A DNA stretch of 64,000 bases, taken from the NCBI RefSeq assembly GCF_900142755.1, contig NZ_FRCA01000003.1, positions 310,001-374,000 of the forward strand, read 5' to 3'. The stretch is from Halomonas cupida (GTDB lineage: Bacteria > Pseudomonadota > Gammaproteobacteria > Pseudomonadales > Halomonadaceae). This document shows, in pieces, positions 1 to 11,288 of this stretch; within the stretch, counting starts at the first letter, position 1; each line of letters begins with the position of its first letter. The notes under the pieces are model-generated. The model had not been told where the DNA came from and searched no databases. It saw nothing but the letters and a program-made list of their open reading frames with translations. The translations under genes and the position numbers were made by a program.

Positions 1-3
1 CAT
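1..3 (-). CDS. Start codon of a gene leaving the window (product not visible)
   Basis: The first three bases read ATG on the minus strand, preceded by GAGGA five bases upstream, so a minus-strand gene probably begins here and runs out of the window, in the same direction as fabY and coaD. In pseudomonads a ferredoxin gene often follows coaD, which would fit, but no coding sequence beyond the start codon is present. The stretch from 4 to 99 between it and coaD shows no other feature. Confidence 0.3.
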
Positions 4-99
4 GGGGGTCCTCACACAATATCGGCCAGCCAGTGCAGAAGGGAATCCATACTGCATCGGGATATTGCGAATCAGTCGCAACAAATCCCACTGGTTTGG

Positions 100-2567
<2,468 letters not shown>

Positions 2568-2937
2568 GCCGGAGTCCTCGTAATCAAGCAGATAAAAAAA
2601 CAGGGAGCCACAGGTCAATGGCCTCGCTTGCTACCCTGGCGTTGAGGTGGGAGATCCTGAGTGATCTCGACCGTTCCTCCTGACCCGCGTGTAGACTCCG
2701 GCGTCTCCACGCTGGCTACAGACAGCCTCTCGGCGATCACGCCATGACCGGTATTTCCCTTGTTGCTGGGGCACTGTTGAGACGAGTACATGCGATGAAG
2801 CCTCGAACCGAGCGCCTGGTCATGTGCCCCAGACAAAAACACCGTTCGATATTGCCATGAGAGAGGGTGCGAGGCCAGCGATCTTAGCATTTGCGTCATC
2901 CGTCGTCATGCCTGTTCTGGCAAAGATGTGCATAACA

Positions 2938-3085
2938 GGCCTGTTGCGGCGGGCCTTGCAGGGCCTGAAAAAGAGGCCGATTCGAGCACGCGATTCACCA
3001 GAGGAGTTGCGTGTCTGCATCAGTATGGTGCGGGCGATAGTCAAATCGATCAGGGAGACCTGCTTGATTGCCACGTCAATAGTGC
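2938..3085 (+). repeat. Diverged copy 1 of the multi-hairpin repeat
   Basis: This stretch aligns with the roughly 170-bp dispersed repeat found intact at 5862, 43222, 49817 and 49982. The 3' half is clearest: GGTGCGGGCGATAGTCAAAT, then GATCAGG and TTGATTGCC, ending in GTCAATAG. The 5' half is eroded, with only AGGCCGA and short matches left. It lies in the gap between fabY and the TrmB-like gene. The rest of the 2568-3138 gap shows no convincing gene; short open frames there have no ribosome-binding site. Confidence 0.6.
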
Positions 3086-3138
3086 AGGAGGGGCTGTTAC
3101 ACTCCGCCTTATCGTCATGTTTTTGCCTGAGAGTCCCC

Positions 3139-3834
3139 ATGAACCAGACATCGCGCAGTATTTCCACCAATCAGACCGGACCTCATGATGACTTGAACAG
3201 AAGGGTGGCCCGGGCGCTGGCACATGTCTGGCGCAAGCCGGTTGCGGAGCATACCCGTGAGGCATTCAAGAGCGCCGAGCAATGGCGACTGGCACAGGGT
3301 GGCAGGGGACTCATTCTCGACGCCTGTTGTGGCGTCGGCATGTCGACACGCAAGTTGGCTGAGCGCTTCCCCGAACATTCCGTCATTGGTGTCGATCGCA
3401 GTGCTGACCGCTTGTCTCGGGAGCACGGGCCATTACCTGACAACGCCTTGCTGGTGCGAGCCGATCTGGTGGACTTCTGGCGCCTGGCGCTGGAGGCCGA
3501 CTGGCGACCCGAGCGCCATTATCTGCTCTACCCCAACCCCTATCCCAAGTCGATGCAGCTGAAGATGCGCTGGCAGGGCCATCCTGTCTTTCCGGCTATC
3601 GTCGGCCTGGGGGGGCGTCTCGAAGTCCGCTCGAACTGGCGTATCTATATCGAGGAATTTGCCATTGCCATCGCCCAGGCAACCGGTACCTCTGCTCCGC
3701 TGGGGCCCTTTGACCCGGACGATGATCCCCTGACGCACTTCGAGCGCAAGTACCACGACAGCGGACAGCCATTATGGCATCTGGTGGTCAACCTCGATCA
3801 CCGGCCGGGGTTGTTGCCGAGGTCAGAGCTGTAA
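3139..3834 (+). CDS. TrmB-like SAM-dependent methyltransferase
   Basis: A 231-residue Rossmann-fold methyltransferase. The SAM-binding motif LDACCGVGMST begins at about residue 60 and the acidic motif II is VIGVDRS near 85. The segment YPNPYPKSMQLKMRW resembles the FPDPWPK-x-RHxKRR motif of tRNA (guanine-N7) methyltransferase TrmB but departs from it at several positions. It is therefore either a divergent tRNA m7G methyltransferase or a paralogue with another substrate; a canonical trmB may exist elsewhere. The frame is open far upstream, but the ATG at 3139 starts the conserved region and has GAGAG upstream; the extra N-terminal codons run through repeat copy 1. It converges with the LysR gene to its right across heptamer repeats. 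Confidence 0.75.
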   Translation: MNQTSRSISTNQTGPHDDLNRRVARALAHVWRKPVAEHTREAFKSAEQWRLAQGGRGLILDACCGVGMSTRKLAERFPEHSVIGVDRSADRLSREHGPLPDNALLVRADLVDFWRLALEADWRPERHYLLYPNPYPKSMQLKMRWQGHPVFPAIVGLGGRLEVRSNWRIYIEEFAIAIAQATGTSAPLGPFDPDDDPLTHFERKYHDSGQPLWHLVVNLDHRPGLLPRSEL

Positions 3835-3840
3835 GCTGTA
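3827..3840 (+). repeat. Two AGCTGTA heptamers at a gene end
   Basis: Two perfect AGCTGTA units overlap the stop codon of the TrmB-like gene. They are complementary, allowing G-U pairs, to the heptamer array at 3921-3962, so a transcript crossing both could form a long hairpin. The 80 bases between the two arrays contain no gene. Confidence 0.7.
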
Positions 3841-3917
3841 AGTAACCCCGACCCCTGACTCTTGTCTGTGATCCTGGGGGCGTCACTGGATGGTTCGTTG
3901 CGCGGCTCGATACTCGT

Positions 3918-4865
<948 letters not shown>

Positions 4866-4953
4866 GAGCAGTTCTCTGGTATGTGGTGTCAACGCCGATG
4901 CGTGGATCTACTGGAGTGGCGCATGCTCGAGTCGGCCTGATAGTCGGGGGCAG

Positions 4954-5012
4954 TCTATCGTAAAAGATAGGCAATCTATCGTAAAAACAGATGGTATCTA
5001 ACTCGATACCAT
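4954..5012. promoter_or_regulatory. Operator region between LysR and PACE genes
   Basis: The divergent intergenic region holds two direct copies of TCTATCGTAAAA at 4954 and 4975, spaced 21 bases (two helical turns), the first also part of CTATC-N6-GATAG. A perfect inverted repeat follows, ATGGTATC-N6-GATACCAT at 4991-5012. This is the pattern expected for a LysR regulator binding between divergent promoters; binding is inferred. Confidence 0.6.
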
Positions 5013-5100
5013 CACGATACTGACTAGAATAGTCGCCATTCCCTGCCCGGCTCCGTGATGCGAGGCCGATGCAGGCAGCAACCGAGAGGAGAGGATGGCG

Positions 5101-5520
5101 ATGCGTTCGTTCAAGGAGCGCCTGGCGCACATGTCACTATTTGAGTTGGGGGGGCTGGTGATCGTCACCCCTCTGGCGTCATGGCTGAGCGGCCATGGCC
5201 TGGGGGAGATCGGGGTTCTGGCCGCGGCGCTGGCTACGGTGGCCATGTTGTGGAACCTGGTCTGGAACTGGTGTTTCGACCGCCTGGTGCCGACGCGTCA
5301 GCGCAGTCTGGCCCAGCGATTTGCACAAGCCTTCGGTTTTGAGTTGGGGCTGCTGATCACCACCTTGCCGGCTGTTGCCTGGTGGCTGAATATCGGCCTG
5401 CTTGAGGCCTTCTGGCTGGATGCCGGCTTCATGCTGTTCTTCCTGGTGTACGCCATGGCATTCAACAGCATCTTCGATCGCATCATGATCCGGCGCATGG
5501 CCAAGGGAGCAGAGGCATGA
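5101..5520 (+). CDS. PACE-family efflux transporter (AceI-like)
   Basis: A 139-residue inner-membrane protein made of two tandem bacterial transmembrane-pair domains, four helices in all, the architecture of the proteobacterial antimicrobial compound efflux family that exports chlorhexidine and other biocides with proton exchange. The first pair begins near FELGGLVIVTPL and contains WNLVWNWCFDR; the second begins near FGFELGLLITTL and ends with MAFNSIFDR. Starting at the ATG at 5101 puts the membrane glutamate at residue 15, the position of the key Glu15 in AceI, and gives six bases after GAGAGG; an in-frame ATG at 5095 lies too close to that site. The stop overlaps the next gene by four bases. 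Confidence 0.9.
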   Translation: MRSFKERLAHMSLFELGGLVIVTPLASWLSGHGLGEIGVLAAALATVAMLWNLVWNWCFDRLVPTRQRSLAQRFAQAFGFELGLLITTLPAVAWWLNIGLLEAFWLDAGFMLFFLVYAMAFNSIFDRIMIRRMAKGAEA

Positions 5521-5849
5521 GTTACGTGTATCTGGCGCTGGCCATCATTGCCGAGGTGATTGCCACCTCGGCGCTCAAGGCCTCCAACGAGTTCACCCGG
5601 CTGTGGCCCAGCGTACTGGTGGTGGTGGGCTATCTGTTGGCCTTCTACCTGCTGACCCTGGTACTGCGCACCGTACCGGTGGGGATCGCCTATGCCCTCT
5701 GGGCCGGACTGGGTATCGTGCTGGTCACCCTGGTCGGTATTGCCATCTATGGCGAGCGACCGGACCTGCCAGCGATCCTCGGCATGGCGATGATCATCGG
5801 CGGCGTGGCAGTGATTCAGGTGTTCTCGTCGGTGTCGACGCATTCTTGA
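5517..5849 (+). CDS. SMR-family multidrug efflux protein (EmrE-like)
   Basis: A 110-residue protein with four transmembrane helices, the size of EmrE. Helix 1 carries the essential glutamate (Glu13, in IIAEVIATSALK), helix 3 has the tryptophan-containing YALWAGLG motif, and the last helix has GVAVIQVFS. SMR proteins work as dual-topology dimers exchanging protons for quaternary ammonium compounds and other lipophilic cations. The start codon overlaps the PACE stop (ATGA), so the two efflux proteins are translationally coupled and presumably controlled together by the divergent LysR gene. Confidence 0.95.
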   Translation: MSYVYLALAIIAEVIATSALKASNEFTRLWPSVLVVVGYLLAFYLLTLVLRTVPVGIAYALWAGLGIVLVTLVGIAIYGERPDLPAILGMAMIIGGVAVIQVFSSVSTHS

Positions 5850-5861
5850 TGTAGAACCAGA

Positions 5862-6034
5862 TATTAACCCGGCATGCTTTCATGTTGGGTTGATGGCGGC
5901 ACAGGGACGTGCCGCCGTCGGCCACCAGGCCGACGCGAGACCGCATCACACCCGCAGATCCGTGCATTTGCGCCAGGGTGGTGCGGACGACAATCAAATC
6001 GATCAGGATGAGCTATTTGATTGCCATGTTGATA
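5862..6034 (+). repeat. Multi-hairpin repeat, copy 2
   Basis: Full-length copy. In order: hairpin A (AACCCGGCATG / CATGTTGGGTT, closed in RNA by G-U pairs), hairpin B (GGCGGCAC-N6-GTGCCGCC), hairpin C (GTCGGCC-N4-GGCCGAC with one change), long hairpin D (CCGCATCAC / GTGGTGCGG with inner GCAGAT / ATTTGC) and hairpin E (CAATCAAAT / ATTTGATTG). The ends form an imperfect terminal inverted repeat, TTAACNNGGCA against TGCCATGTTGA. It lies after the SMR gene and before dacB. Confidence 0.92.
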
Positions 6035-6179
6035 ATCGTTCGTCCCGATACTGGTGGCACAATGATGGCTGTCGTCAGACTGTCATCAAGTGGGTGTCGA
6101 ATCGCAAACCGCCAGACGGTAGACTCTGCGAGGTTGTGCCGCGGTTGGCGCAGTATCCGTTCATCGCAGGGAAGTCTTC

Positions 6180-7658
6180 ATGTCGCGTCGCCTCATACCC
6201 TCCTGGCCATTTATTGTACTGTCCGCCTTCACGGCCATCCTCAGTTGGACCTTCATGGTGTCTCCTGCCAGGGCGGCAGGCTTTGATCATCTTGCCGAGT
6301 TGTCCAGTCAGGGCTATCAGATCAGCGCCGAGGCTCGCCTGCTGGGCAGTGGTGACCAGTCGGGTGAGGACCTGGGCAGTCTCAACCCGGAACTGTTGTT
6401 GACTCCGGCGTCGGTCACCAAGGTCTATACCGCAGCGGCCTCACTGGATGCCTGGGGCCCCCAGTATCGGTTTACCACCGAACTCAAGAGTGCCGCGCGA
6501 CCGTCCGCCAATGGGGTGCTGGATGGAGATCTGATACTCGAAGGAGGTGGGGACCCAAGCCTGGTCAGCGAAGACCTCTGGCGCATGACCCAGCGCCTGT
6601 ATCAGACCGGTGTACGTCGTGTCAGTGGCGATCTGGTTGTCAGCCAGGCGCTGTTCGGCCCCGTCACCTGTGTCACTACCGACCGCTGTGCGGCATTGGA
6701 ACGTTCCGACAACGCCTATAGTGCGTTGCTGACGTCGGCGGGCGTCAACTACGGCAGTTGGTGTATTCAGGTCGCGCCAGGCGCGGTGGGTGGTCCCGCG
6801 CGTGTGACCAGCTGCAACAGTCATGAACCACTGTTCAGTATCGAGAACCATGTGACGACGACCTCTGGAAGCTCCTCGACGGGTTTCGGGGCGGTACGTG
6901 TGGCTGAGGACGGAGATGAGCGTCTGGTGCTGCGAGGCAGTATCGCGGTCAGCTCGCTGCCTCAGGAAGTCTACCGTGCCAGTGCGGACCCGGCTCTGCA
7001 GACCGGCAAGACGCTGGAAGCCATGCTGGAGCTGGCCGGTATCGAGGTCGAAGGTGTGGTCCGCGTCACAAGTGATGCAGTCCCCGGTAACGCCGCTCGT
7101 CTGGCGGCCGTGGATGGCAAGCCGTTGCAGGAAATCCTGCTGCGCATGCTCAACTACTCCAACAACTACATGGCCGATATGCTGGCGCTGGATCTGGCGG
7201 AAGCACCTCAGGCGCAGCTCGAGGATGCCGGGGCAGCGCTGGAGGCCTTTGTCAGCGAGATTCCTGGTCATGGTCCGGTTATCCTGGAAAGCGGCAGTGG
7301 CCTGACCACGGGGAACAAGACGTCAGCCCAGGGCGTGAATGCCCTGAACGAGTACATGTTCCAGCGTCCTGACCTGTTCCAGCTGTATGCTGCAGGCCTG
7401 CAGGCACCGACCAATGGTCCCATGCGCTTCATTCGCCGGGGCTCCTCGGTATTCCAGAGCCATGTAATGGTCAAGACCGGAACGCTCAACCAGCCGGTGG
7501 CCGTCCGTGCGGTGACGGGATATTTCCGTACCGATAGTCATCGTTGGGGGGTATTCACGGTGCTGGTCAATGGCACATCCAGCACGCCCTACATCAGTTG
7601 GTCACGAGTACTTGATCTGGTTTCGCTCGATCTTGATCGCATGATTGCCAACCACTGA
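6180..7658 (+). CDS. dacB: D-alanyl-D-alanine carboxypeptidase/endopeptidase (PBP4 type)
   Basis: A periplasmic class C penicillin-binding protein of peptidase family S13 that removes terminal D-Ala from peptidoglycan and can cleave cross-links. The 492-residue protein has an N-terminal signal peptide (hydrophobic residues about 10-32, cleavage near SPARAAG). The three catalytic motifs are present: SVTK at 78-81 with nucleophile Ser78, SNN at 327-329, and KTG at 432-434. GGGAAG lies upstream of the ATG. A cysteine pair in the insert (CVTTDRC) may form a disulfide. It is followed by dgkA with a hairpin between. Confidence 0.93.
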   Translation: MSRRLIPSWPFIVLSAFTAILSWTFMVSPARAAGFDHLAELSSQGYQISAEARLLGSGDQSGEDLGSLNPELLLTPASVTKVYTAAASLDAWGPQYRFTTELKSAARPSANGVLDGDLILEGGGDPSLVSEDLWRMTQRLYQTGVRRVSGDLVVSQALFGPVTCVTTDRCAALERSDNAYSALLTSAGVNYGSWCIQVAPGAVGGPARVTSCNSHEPLFSIENHVTTTSGSSSTGFGAVRVAEDGDERLVLRGSIAVSSLPQEVYRASADPALQTGKTLEAMLELAGIEVEGVVRVTSDAVPGNAARLAAVDGKPLQEILLRMLNYSNNYMADMLALDLAEAPQAQLEDAGAALEAFVSEIPGHGPVILESGSGLTTGNKTSAQGVNALNEYMFQRPDLFQLYAAGLQAPTNGPMRFIRRGSSVFQSHVMVKTGTLNQPVAVRAVTGYFRTDSHRWGVFTVLVNGTSSTPYISWSRVLDLVSLDLDRMIANH

Positions 7659-7671
7659 TAGAGCATGACAG

Positions 7672-7701
7672 CAGGGCCTGTTGGTGTTTCATCAGGCCCT
7701 G
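7672..7701 (+). terminator. Hairpin between dacB and dgkA
   Basis: Perfect nine-base arms CAGGGCCTG and CAGGCCCTG enclose a 12-base loop. No T tract follows, so it may be a weak or Rho-assisted terminator, or a processing site. Confidence 0.45.
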
Positions 7702-7719
7702 GTACACAAGGATTATGAA

Positions 7720-8097
7720 ATGAAGCCCGGACACACTGGTTGGCGCCACCTGGTACATTCCACCCGTTACTCGCTGAAGGGGCTCAAGGCGGCCTTTCGC
7801 AATGAGTCTGCCTTTCGCCAGGAGCTGGGTCTGTGCATGGTGCTGATTCCTCTCGCCTGGTGGATTGGTGATACGCCAGTGGAGTGGATTCTGCTGGTCG
7901 GGAGCTGCTTCATGGTATTGATTGTCGAACTGGTCAACAGTGCCATCGAGAGCGTGGTCGACCGTATTGGTCCGGAGCGCCATGTGCTGTCGGGACGGGC
8001 CAAGGATATCGGCTCCGCGGCCGTGATGCTGGCGCTGATCATGGCGGCGTTGACATGGGTTCTGCTGGCCGCGGACAAGTACCTATCCATCGGTTGA
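7720..8097 (+). CDS. dgkA: Diacylglycerol kinase DgkA
   Basis: An inner-membrane enzyme of 125 residues with three transmembrane helices that phosphorylates diacylglycerol to phosphatidate, recycling lipid left over from membrane-derived oligosaccharide and lipopolysaccharide modification. The family active-site segments are clear: KAAFRNESAFRQE, then VELVNSAIESVVDRIG and HVLSGRAKDIGSAAV, closely matching E. coli DgkA. The ATG at 7720 has AAGGA seven bases upstream; the open frame extends 13 codons further but without a ribosome-binding site. Confidence 0.95.
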   Translation: MKPGHTGWRHLVHSTRYSLKGLKAAFRNESAFRQELGLCMVLIPLAWWIGDTPVEWILLVGSCFMVLIVELVNSAIESVVDRIGPERHVLSGRAKDIGSAAVMLALIMAALTWVLLAADKYLSIG

Positions 8098-8124
8098 CGA
8101 CGTTTTCTGCATCGCTGTCCCGGA

Positions 8125-8166
8125 CAAATGGCCCGGTATTCCCTCGAGAGAATGCCGGGCCATTTG
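8125..8166 (+). terminator. Long hairpin after dgkA
   Basis: Sixteen-base arms beginning CAAATGGCCCGG and ending CCGGGCCATTTG pair with a single G-U position around a ten-base loop. There is no T run after it, but the arm ends in AAATG/CATTT. Probably terminates dgkA transcription ahead of glnE. Confidence 0.6.
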
Positions 8167-8278
8167 CTTGATGGCGCTTTCGTCGAGCAAAGGAGTGGGC
8201 TTTGCAGGGTCGCCTTGAGTATGCTCAGGGTAATCAGAGCAACGCCCTGGACGTTGCCAGTCGACAAGGAGAGCCGCC

Positions 8279-11278
8279 ATGCAACTCAGCCCGGACATTC
8301 TGCCCCGCGATGATATCCCAGCGGGTTTGGCAGGCGACCTGGACAAGGTCTGGGGACGGCTGTCGACGAGCCTGGAGCAGGCCGACAATCTTGCCGAGAT
8401 GCGCGGGGTGGAGTCGCCTTCGGATGTGTATCAGGCGCTGGAGTCACATCGACGAGAACAACTGGCCAGGGTACTGGCGATTTCCCGCTTCGCCGGAGAT
8501 ACCCTGGTGCGCCACCCGGAGTGGTTGGCCAGCCTGGATTCGTCGGCGGAGCTTGATCGTGCTCTGCCCTTTGATGCCATGCGGCAGTTGCTCGATGAAG
8601 CCCTCGACAGCGCCGAGGACGAAGCGGCCATGCATGCGGCCCTGCGCCGTTTCCGTCGTGCGCGGATGCTGGGCATCGTATGGCGTGACCTGACGCGTCC
8701 TGAAGGAATTGATGCCTGGCATACCGGTGCCGCGATGTCCCGCCTGGCGGAGATCTGTCTCGAAGGTGCTCTCGGCTGGCTGGAGCGTTTTCTGGAAGCC
8801 CGCTGGGGGCGTCCGGCATTGCGCGATGGCAGCGAGCAGCGGCTGGTGGTGCTGGGGATGGGCAAGCTTGGTGCTGGCGAGCTCAACCTGTCCTCGGACA
8901 TCGACCTGATCTTTGCCTACCCGGAGAAGGGCGAGACCGAGGGCGGGCGCAAGTCGCTGGATCATGCCGAATACTTCACGCGCCTGGGACAGAAGCTGAT
9001 TGGGGCGCTGGATGCGGTGACCAGCGATGGCTTCGTGTTCCGCGTCGACATGCGTCTGCGCCCGCTGGGAGATGGAGGGCCGCTGGTCGGTAGTTTTGCT
9101 TCGCTGGCCAGTTACTACCAGGATCAGGGGCGCGAATGGGAGCGTTACGCCATGCTCAAGGCGCGTCCCGTAGCTGGAGACATCGACGCCGGCTACGAGC
9201 TGTTGTCGAGTATTCGCCCCTTCGTCTATCGCAAGTATCTGGATTTCGGCGCCATCGAATCGCTGCGTGAACTCAAGGCGATGATCAATCGTGAGGTCAA
9301 GCGCAAGGGCATGGAGAGCAACATCAAGCTCGGCCCGGGTGGCATTCGTGAAGTCGAGTTCGTGGTTCAGGCCTTTCAACTGATTCGTGGCGGGCGCGAT
9401 ACTGAATTGCAGGTCACCTCGTTGAAGACCGCCATGCAGCGCCTCCCCGAGCTTGGCCTGCTGCCCCGCTCAGTGGTGGATGAGCTGCTACCGGACTATG
9501 CCTTCCTGCGTGACCTGGAGCATGTCATCCAGGCGCTGGAGGATCGGCAGACCCAGGCGCTGCCCGACGATGACAGCGACCGTCAGCGTGTTGCCTTTGC
9601 CATGGGGATGGACGACTGGCCGGGCTTGATTGCCTGTCTTGCCGAGGTGCGCCAGCGCGTGCGGCAGCACTTCGATGCGGTGATCAGTGACCCGGAGGAC
9701 GATGTCGAGGACGAGGCCGATACCAGCGGAGGCCTGGAGGCCTGGCGTCAGCTATGGCGTGGCGAACCGGACACCGACGAGGCCCATGAGCTGCTGCTGC
9801 AGGCGGGGTTCGAGGCTCCCGAGACCGCCCTCAAACGCATCTCGGGATTGGCTGGCTCACGCCAGGTCCAGAGCATGCAGCGCATCGGTTTCGAACGCCT
9901 CGATGCTCTGATGCCGATGTTGCTGGATGCCGTGGCCGAAAGCACCATGCCGGATATCGCGCTGGAGCGTGTCCTGCCCTTGATCGAATCGGTGTTGAGG
10001 CGCACGGCCTACCTGGCACTGTTGCGCGAGAATCCCGATGCGCTGGGCCACCTGATGCGGTTGTGCAGTGCCAGTCCATGGATCGCCGAGCAGATTGCCC
10101 GCTATCCGGTCCTGCTGGACGAGTTATTGACCCCGGAGACGCTTTACACCCCAGCCGACAAGGAACGCCTGGCAGACGAGTTGCGTCAGACCCTGGCACG
10201 TATTCCCGAGGAGGATGAGGAAGCACAGCTCGAGTCGCTACGGGTGTTCAAGCATGCCCAGGTATTGCACGTGGCGGCCTCGGATATCGCCGGGACGCGC
10301 CATTTGATGAAGGTCAGTGATTACCTGACCTATATCGCCGAAGTGGTGCTGGATGCGGTGGTGGCGATGGCATGGAAGACGCTGACCCGCAAGCATGGCT
10401 ATCCCCTCGGCCAGGACGGCGAACCTCAGGGAGAGGTTCCCGAGTTCCTGGTGGTTGGCTACGGCAAGCTGGGAGGCATCGAGCTGGGCTATGGCTCGGA
10501 TCTGGATCTGGTGTTCCTGCATGACGCCGCGGGTCAGGGCGAGACCAACGGTGGCCGCCCCATCGACAACGGTGTGTTCTTTACTCGCCTGGGGCAGAGG
10601 GTCATTCACCTGCTGTCGGCGGTGACGCCAGCGGGCTCGCTGTATGAAGTGGATATGCGTTTGCGCCCTTCGGGCAACTCGGGGTTGCTGGTCAGCTCGC
10701 TGACAGCCTTCGCCGACTACCAACGCGATCAGGCCTGGACCTGGGAACATCAGGCGCTGGTTCGGGCGAGGGTAGTGGCCGGGCATGAGCGTCTGGCAGA
10801 TCGCTTCGAGGAGATCCGTCACGAGATTCTCGGTCGCGAGCGGGATCGGGATGCATTGCGCACGGAAGTGGTCGAGATGCGCCTCAAGATGCGTGAGCAC
10901 CTAGGCTCCAAAGGTCAGGGTTCCAAAGGTCAGGGCTCAAACAGCCAGGACGATACCTTCGATCTCAAGCATGACCCGGGCGGTATGGTCGATATTGAGT
11001 TCCTCTGCCAATACGCAGTGCTGGCGCTTGCCCATGAAGCTCCGAGTCTGATGCGCTTCAGCGACAACATGCGCATTCTCGAAACCCTTGAGGAGGCGGA
11101 ATATCTGCCTGGTGACGAAGCCGAAGCCCTGCGTCAGGCCTATCTCGCCGCCCGAGCGGCCAACCATAGCTCTTCGCTGACCCGTGAAGCGGCGCGTGGC
11201 GATAACGAACAGTTCCGCTCGCACCGCGAGGTGGTGATCAATGCCTGGCAGAAGTGGATGGAGCCGGAGAACGGGTAG
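8279..11278 (+). CDS. glnE: Bifunctional glutamine synthetase adenylyltransferase/adenylyl-removing enzyme
   Basis: Controls nitrogen assimilation by adding AMP to, or removing it from, glutamine synthetase in response to PII proteins and glutamine. The 999-residue protein contains two nucleotidyltransferase domains, each with the GS/DxD metal-binding motif: SSDIDL with Asp207/Asp209 and GSDLDL with Asp741/Asp743, plus the conserved GPGGIREVEF and DPGGMVDIEF segments. AAGGAG lies seven bases before the ATG. An in-frame 15-base repeat coding GSKGQ-GSKGQ-GSNSQ at residues 876-890 inserts just before the DPGGMVDIEF segment, which may account for part of its extra length over the E. coli enzyme (about 946). 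It converges with tctA, the stops lying ten bases apart. Confidence 0.96.
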   Translation: MQLSPDILPRDDIPAGLAGDLDKVWGRLSTSLEQADNLAEMRGVESPSDVYQALESHRREQLARVLAISRFAGDTLVRHPEWLASLDSSAELDRALPFDAMRQLLDEALDSAEDEAAMHAALRRFRRARMLGIVWRDLTRPEGIDAWHTGAAMSRLAEICLEGALGWLERFLEARWGRPALRDGSEQRLVVLGMGKLGAGELNLSSDIDLIFAYPEKGETEGGRKSLDHAEYFTRLGQKLIGALDAVTSDGFVFRVDMRLRPLGDGGPLVGSFASLASYYQDQGREWERYAMLKARPVAGDIDAGYELLSSIRPFVYRKYLDFGAIESLRELKAMINREVKRKGMESNIKLGPGGIREVEFVVQAFQLIRGGRDTELQVTSLKTAMQRLPELGLLPRSVVDELLPDYAFLRDLEHVIQALEDRQTQALPDDDSDRQRVAFAMGMDDWPGLIACLAEVRQRVRQHFDAVISDPEDDVEDEADTSGGLEAWRQLWRGEPDTDEAHELLLQAGFEAPETALKRISGLAGSRQVQSMQRIGFERLDALMPMLLDAVAESTMPDIALERVLPLIESVLRRTAYLALLRENPDALGHLMRLCSASPWIAEQIARYPVLLDELLTPETLYTPADKERLADELRQTLARIPEEDEEAQLESLRVFKHAQVLHVAASDIAGTRHLMKVSDYLTYIAEVVLDAVVAMAWKTLTRKHGYPLGQDGEPQGEVPEFLVVGYGKLGGIELGYGSDLDLVFLHDAAGQGETNGGRPIDNGVFFTRLGQRVIHLLSAVTPAGSLYEVDMRLRPSGNSGLLVSSLTAFADYQRDQAWTWEHQALVRARVVAGHERLADRFEEIRHEILGRERDRDALRTEVVEMRLKMREHLGSKGQGSKGQGSNSQDDTFDLKHDPGGMVDIEFLCQYAVLALAHEAPSLMRFSDNMRILETLEEAEYLPGDEAEALRQAYLAARAANHSSSLTREAARGDNEQFRSHREVVINAWQKWMEPENG
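10903..10947 (+). repeat. In-frame 15-bp tandem repeat in glnE
   Basis: Three successive 15-base units, GGCTCCAAAGGTCAG, GGTTCCAAAGGTCAG and GGCTCAAACAGCCAG, code for a Gly/Ser/Lys/Gln linker at residues 876-890 of GlnE. The unit length preserves the reading frame, as expected for slippage under selection for function. Confidence 0.9.
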
Positions 11279-11288
11279 CCGGGGTGGT

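Noticed and set aside
2615..2899. A 94-residue minus-strand frame upstream of fabY
   Set aside because: No ribosome-binding site, no family, and it covers the probable fabY promoter.
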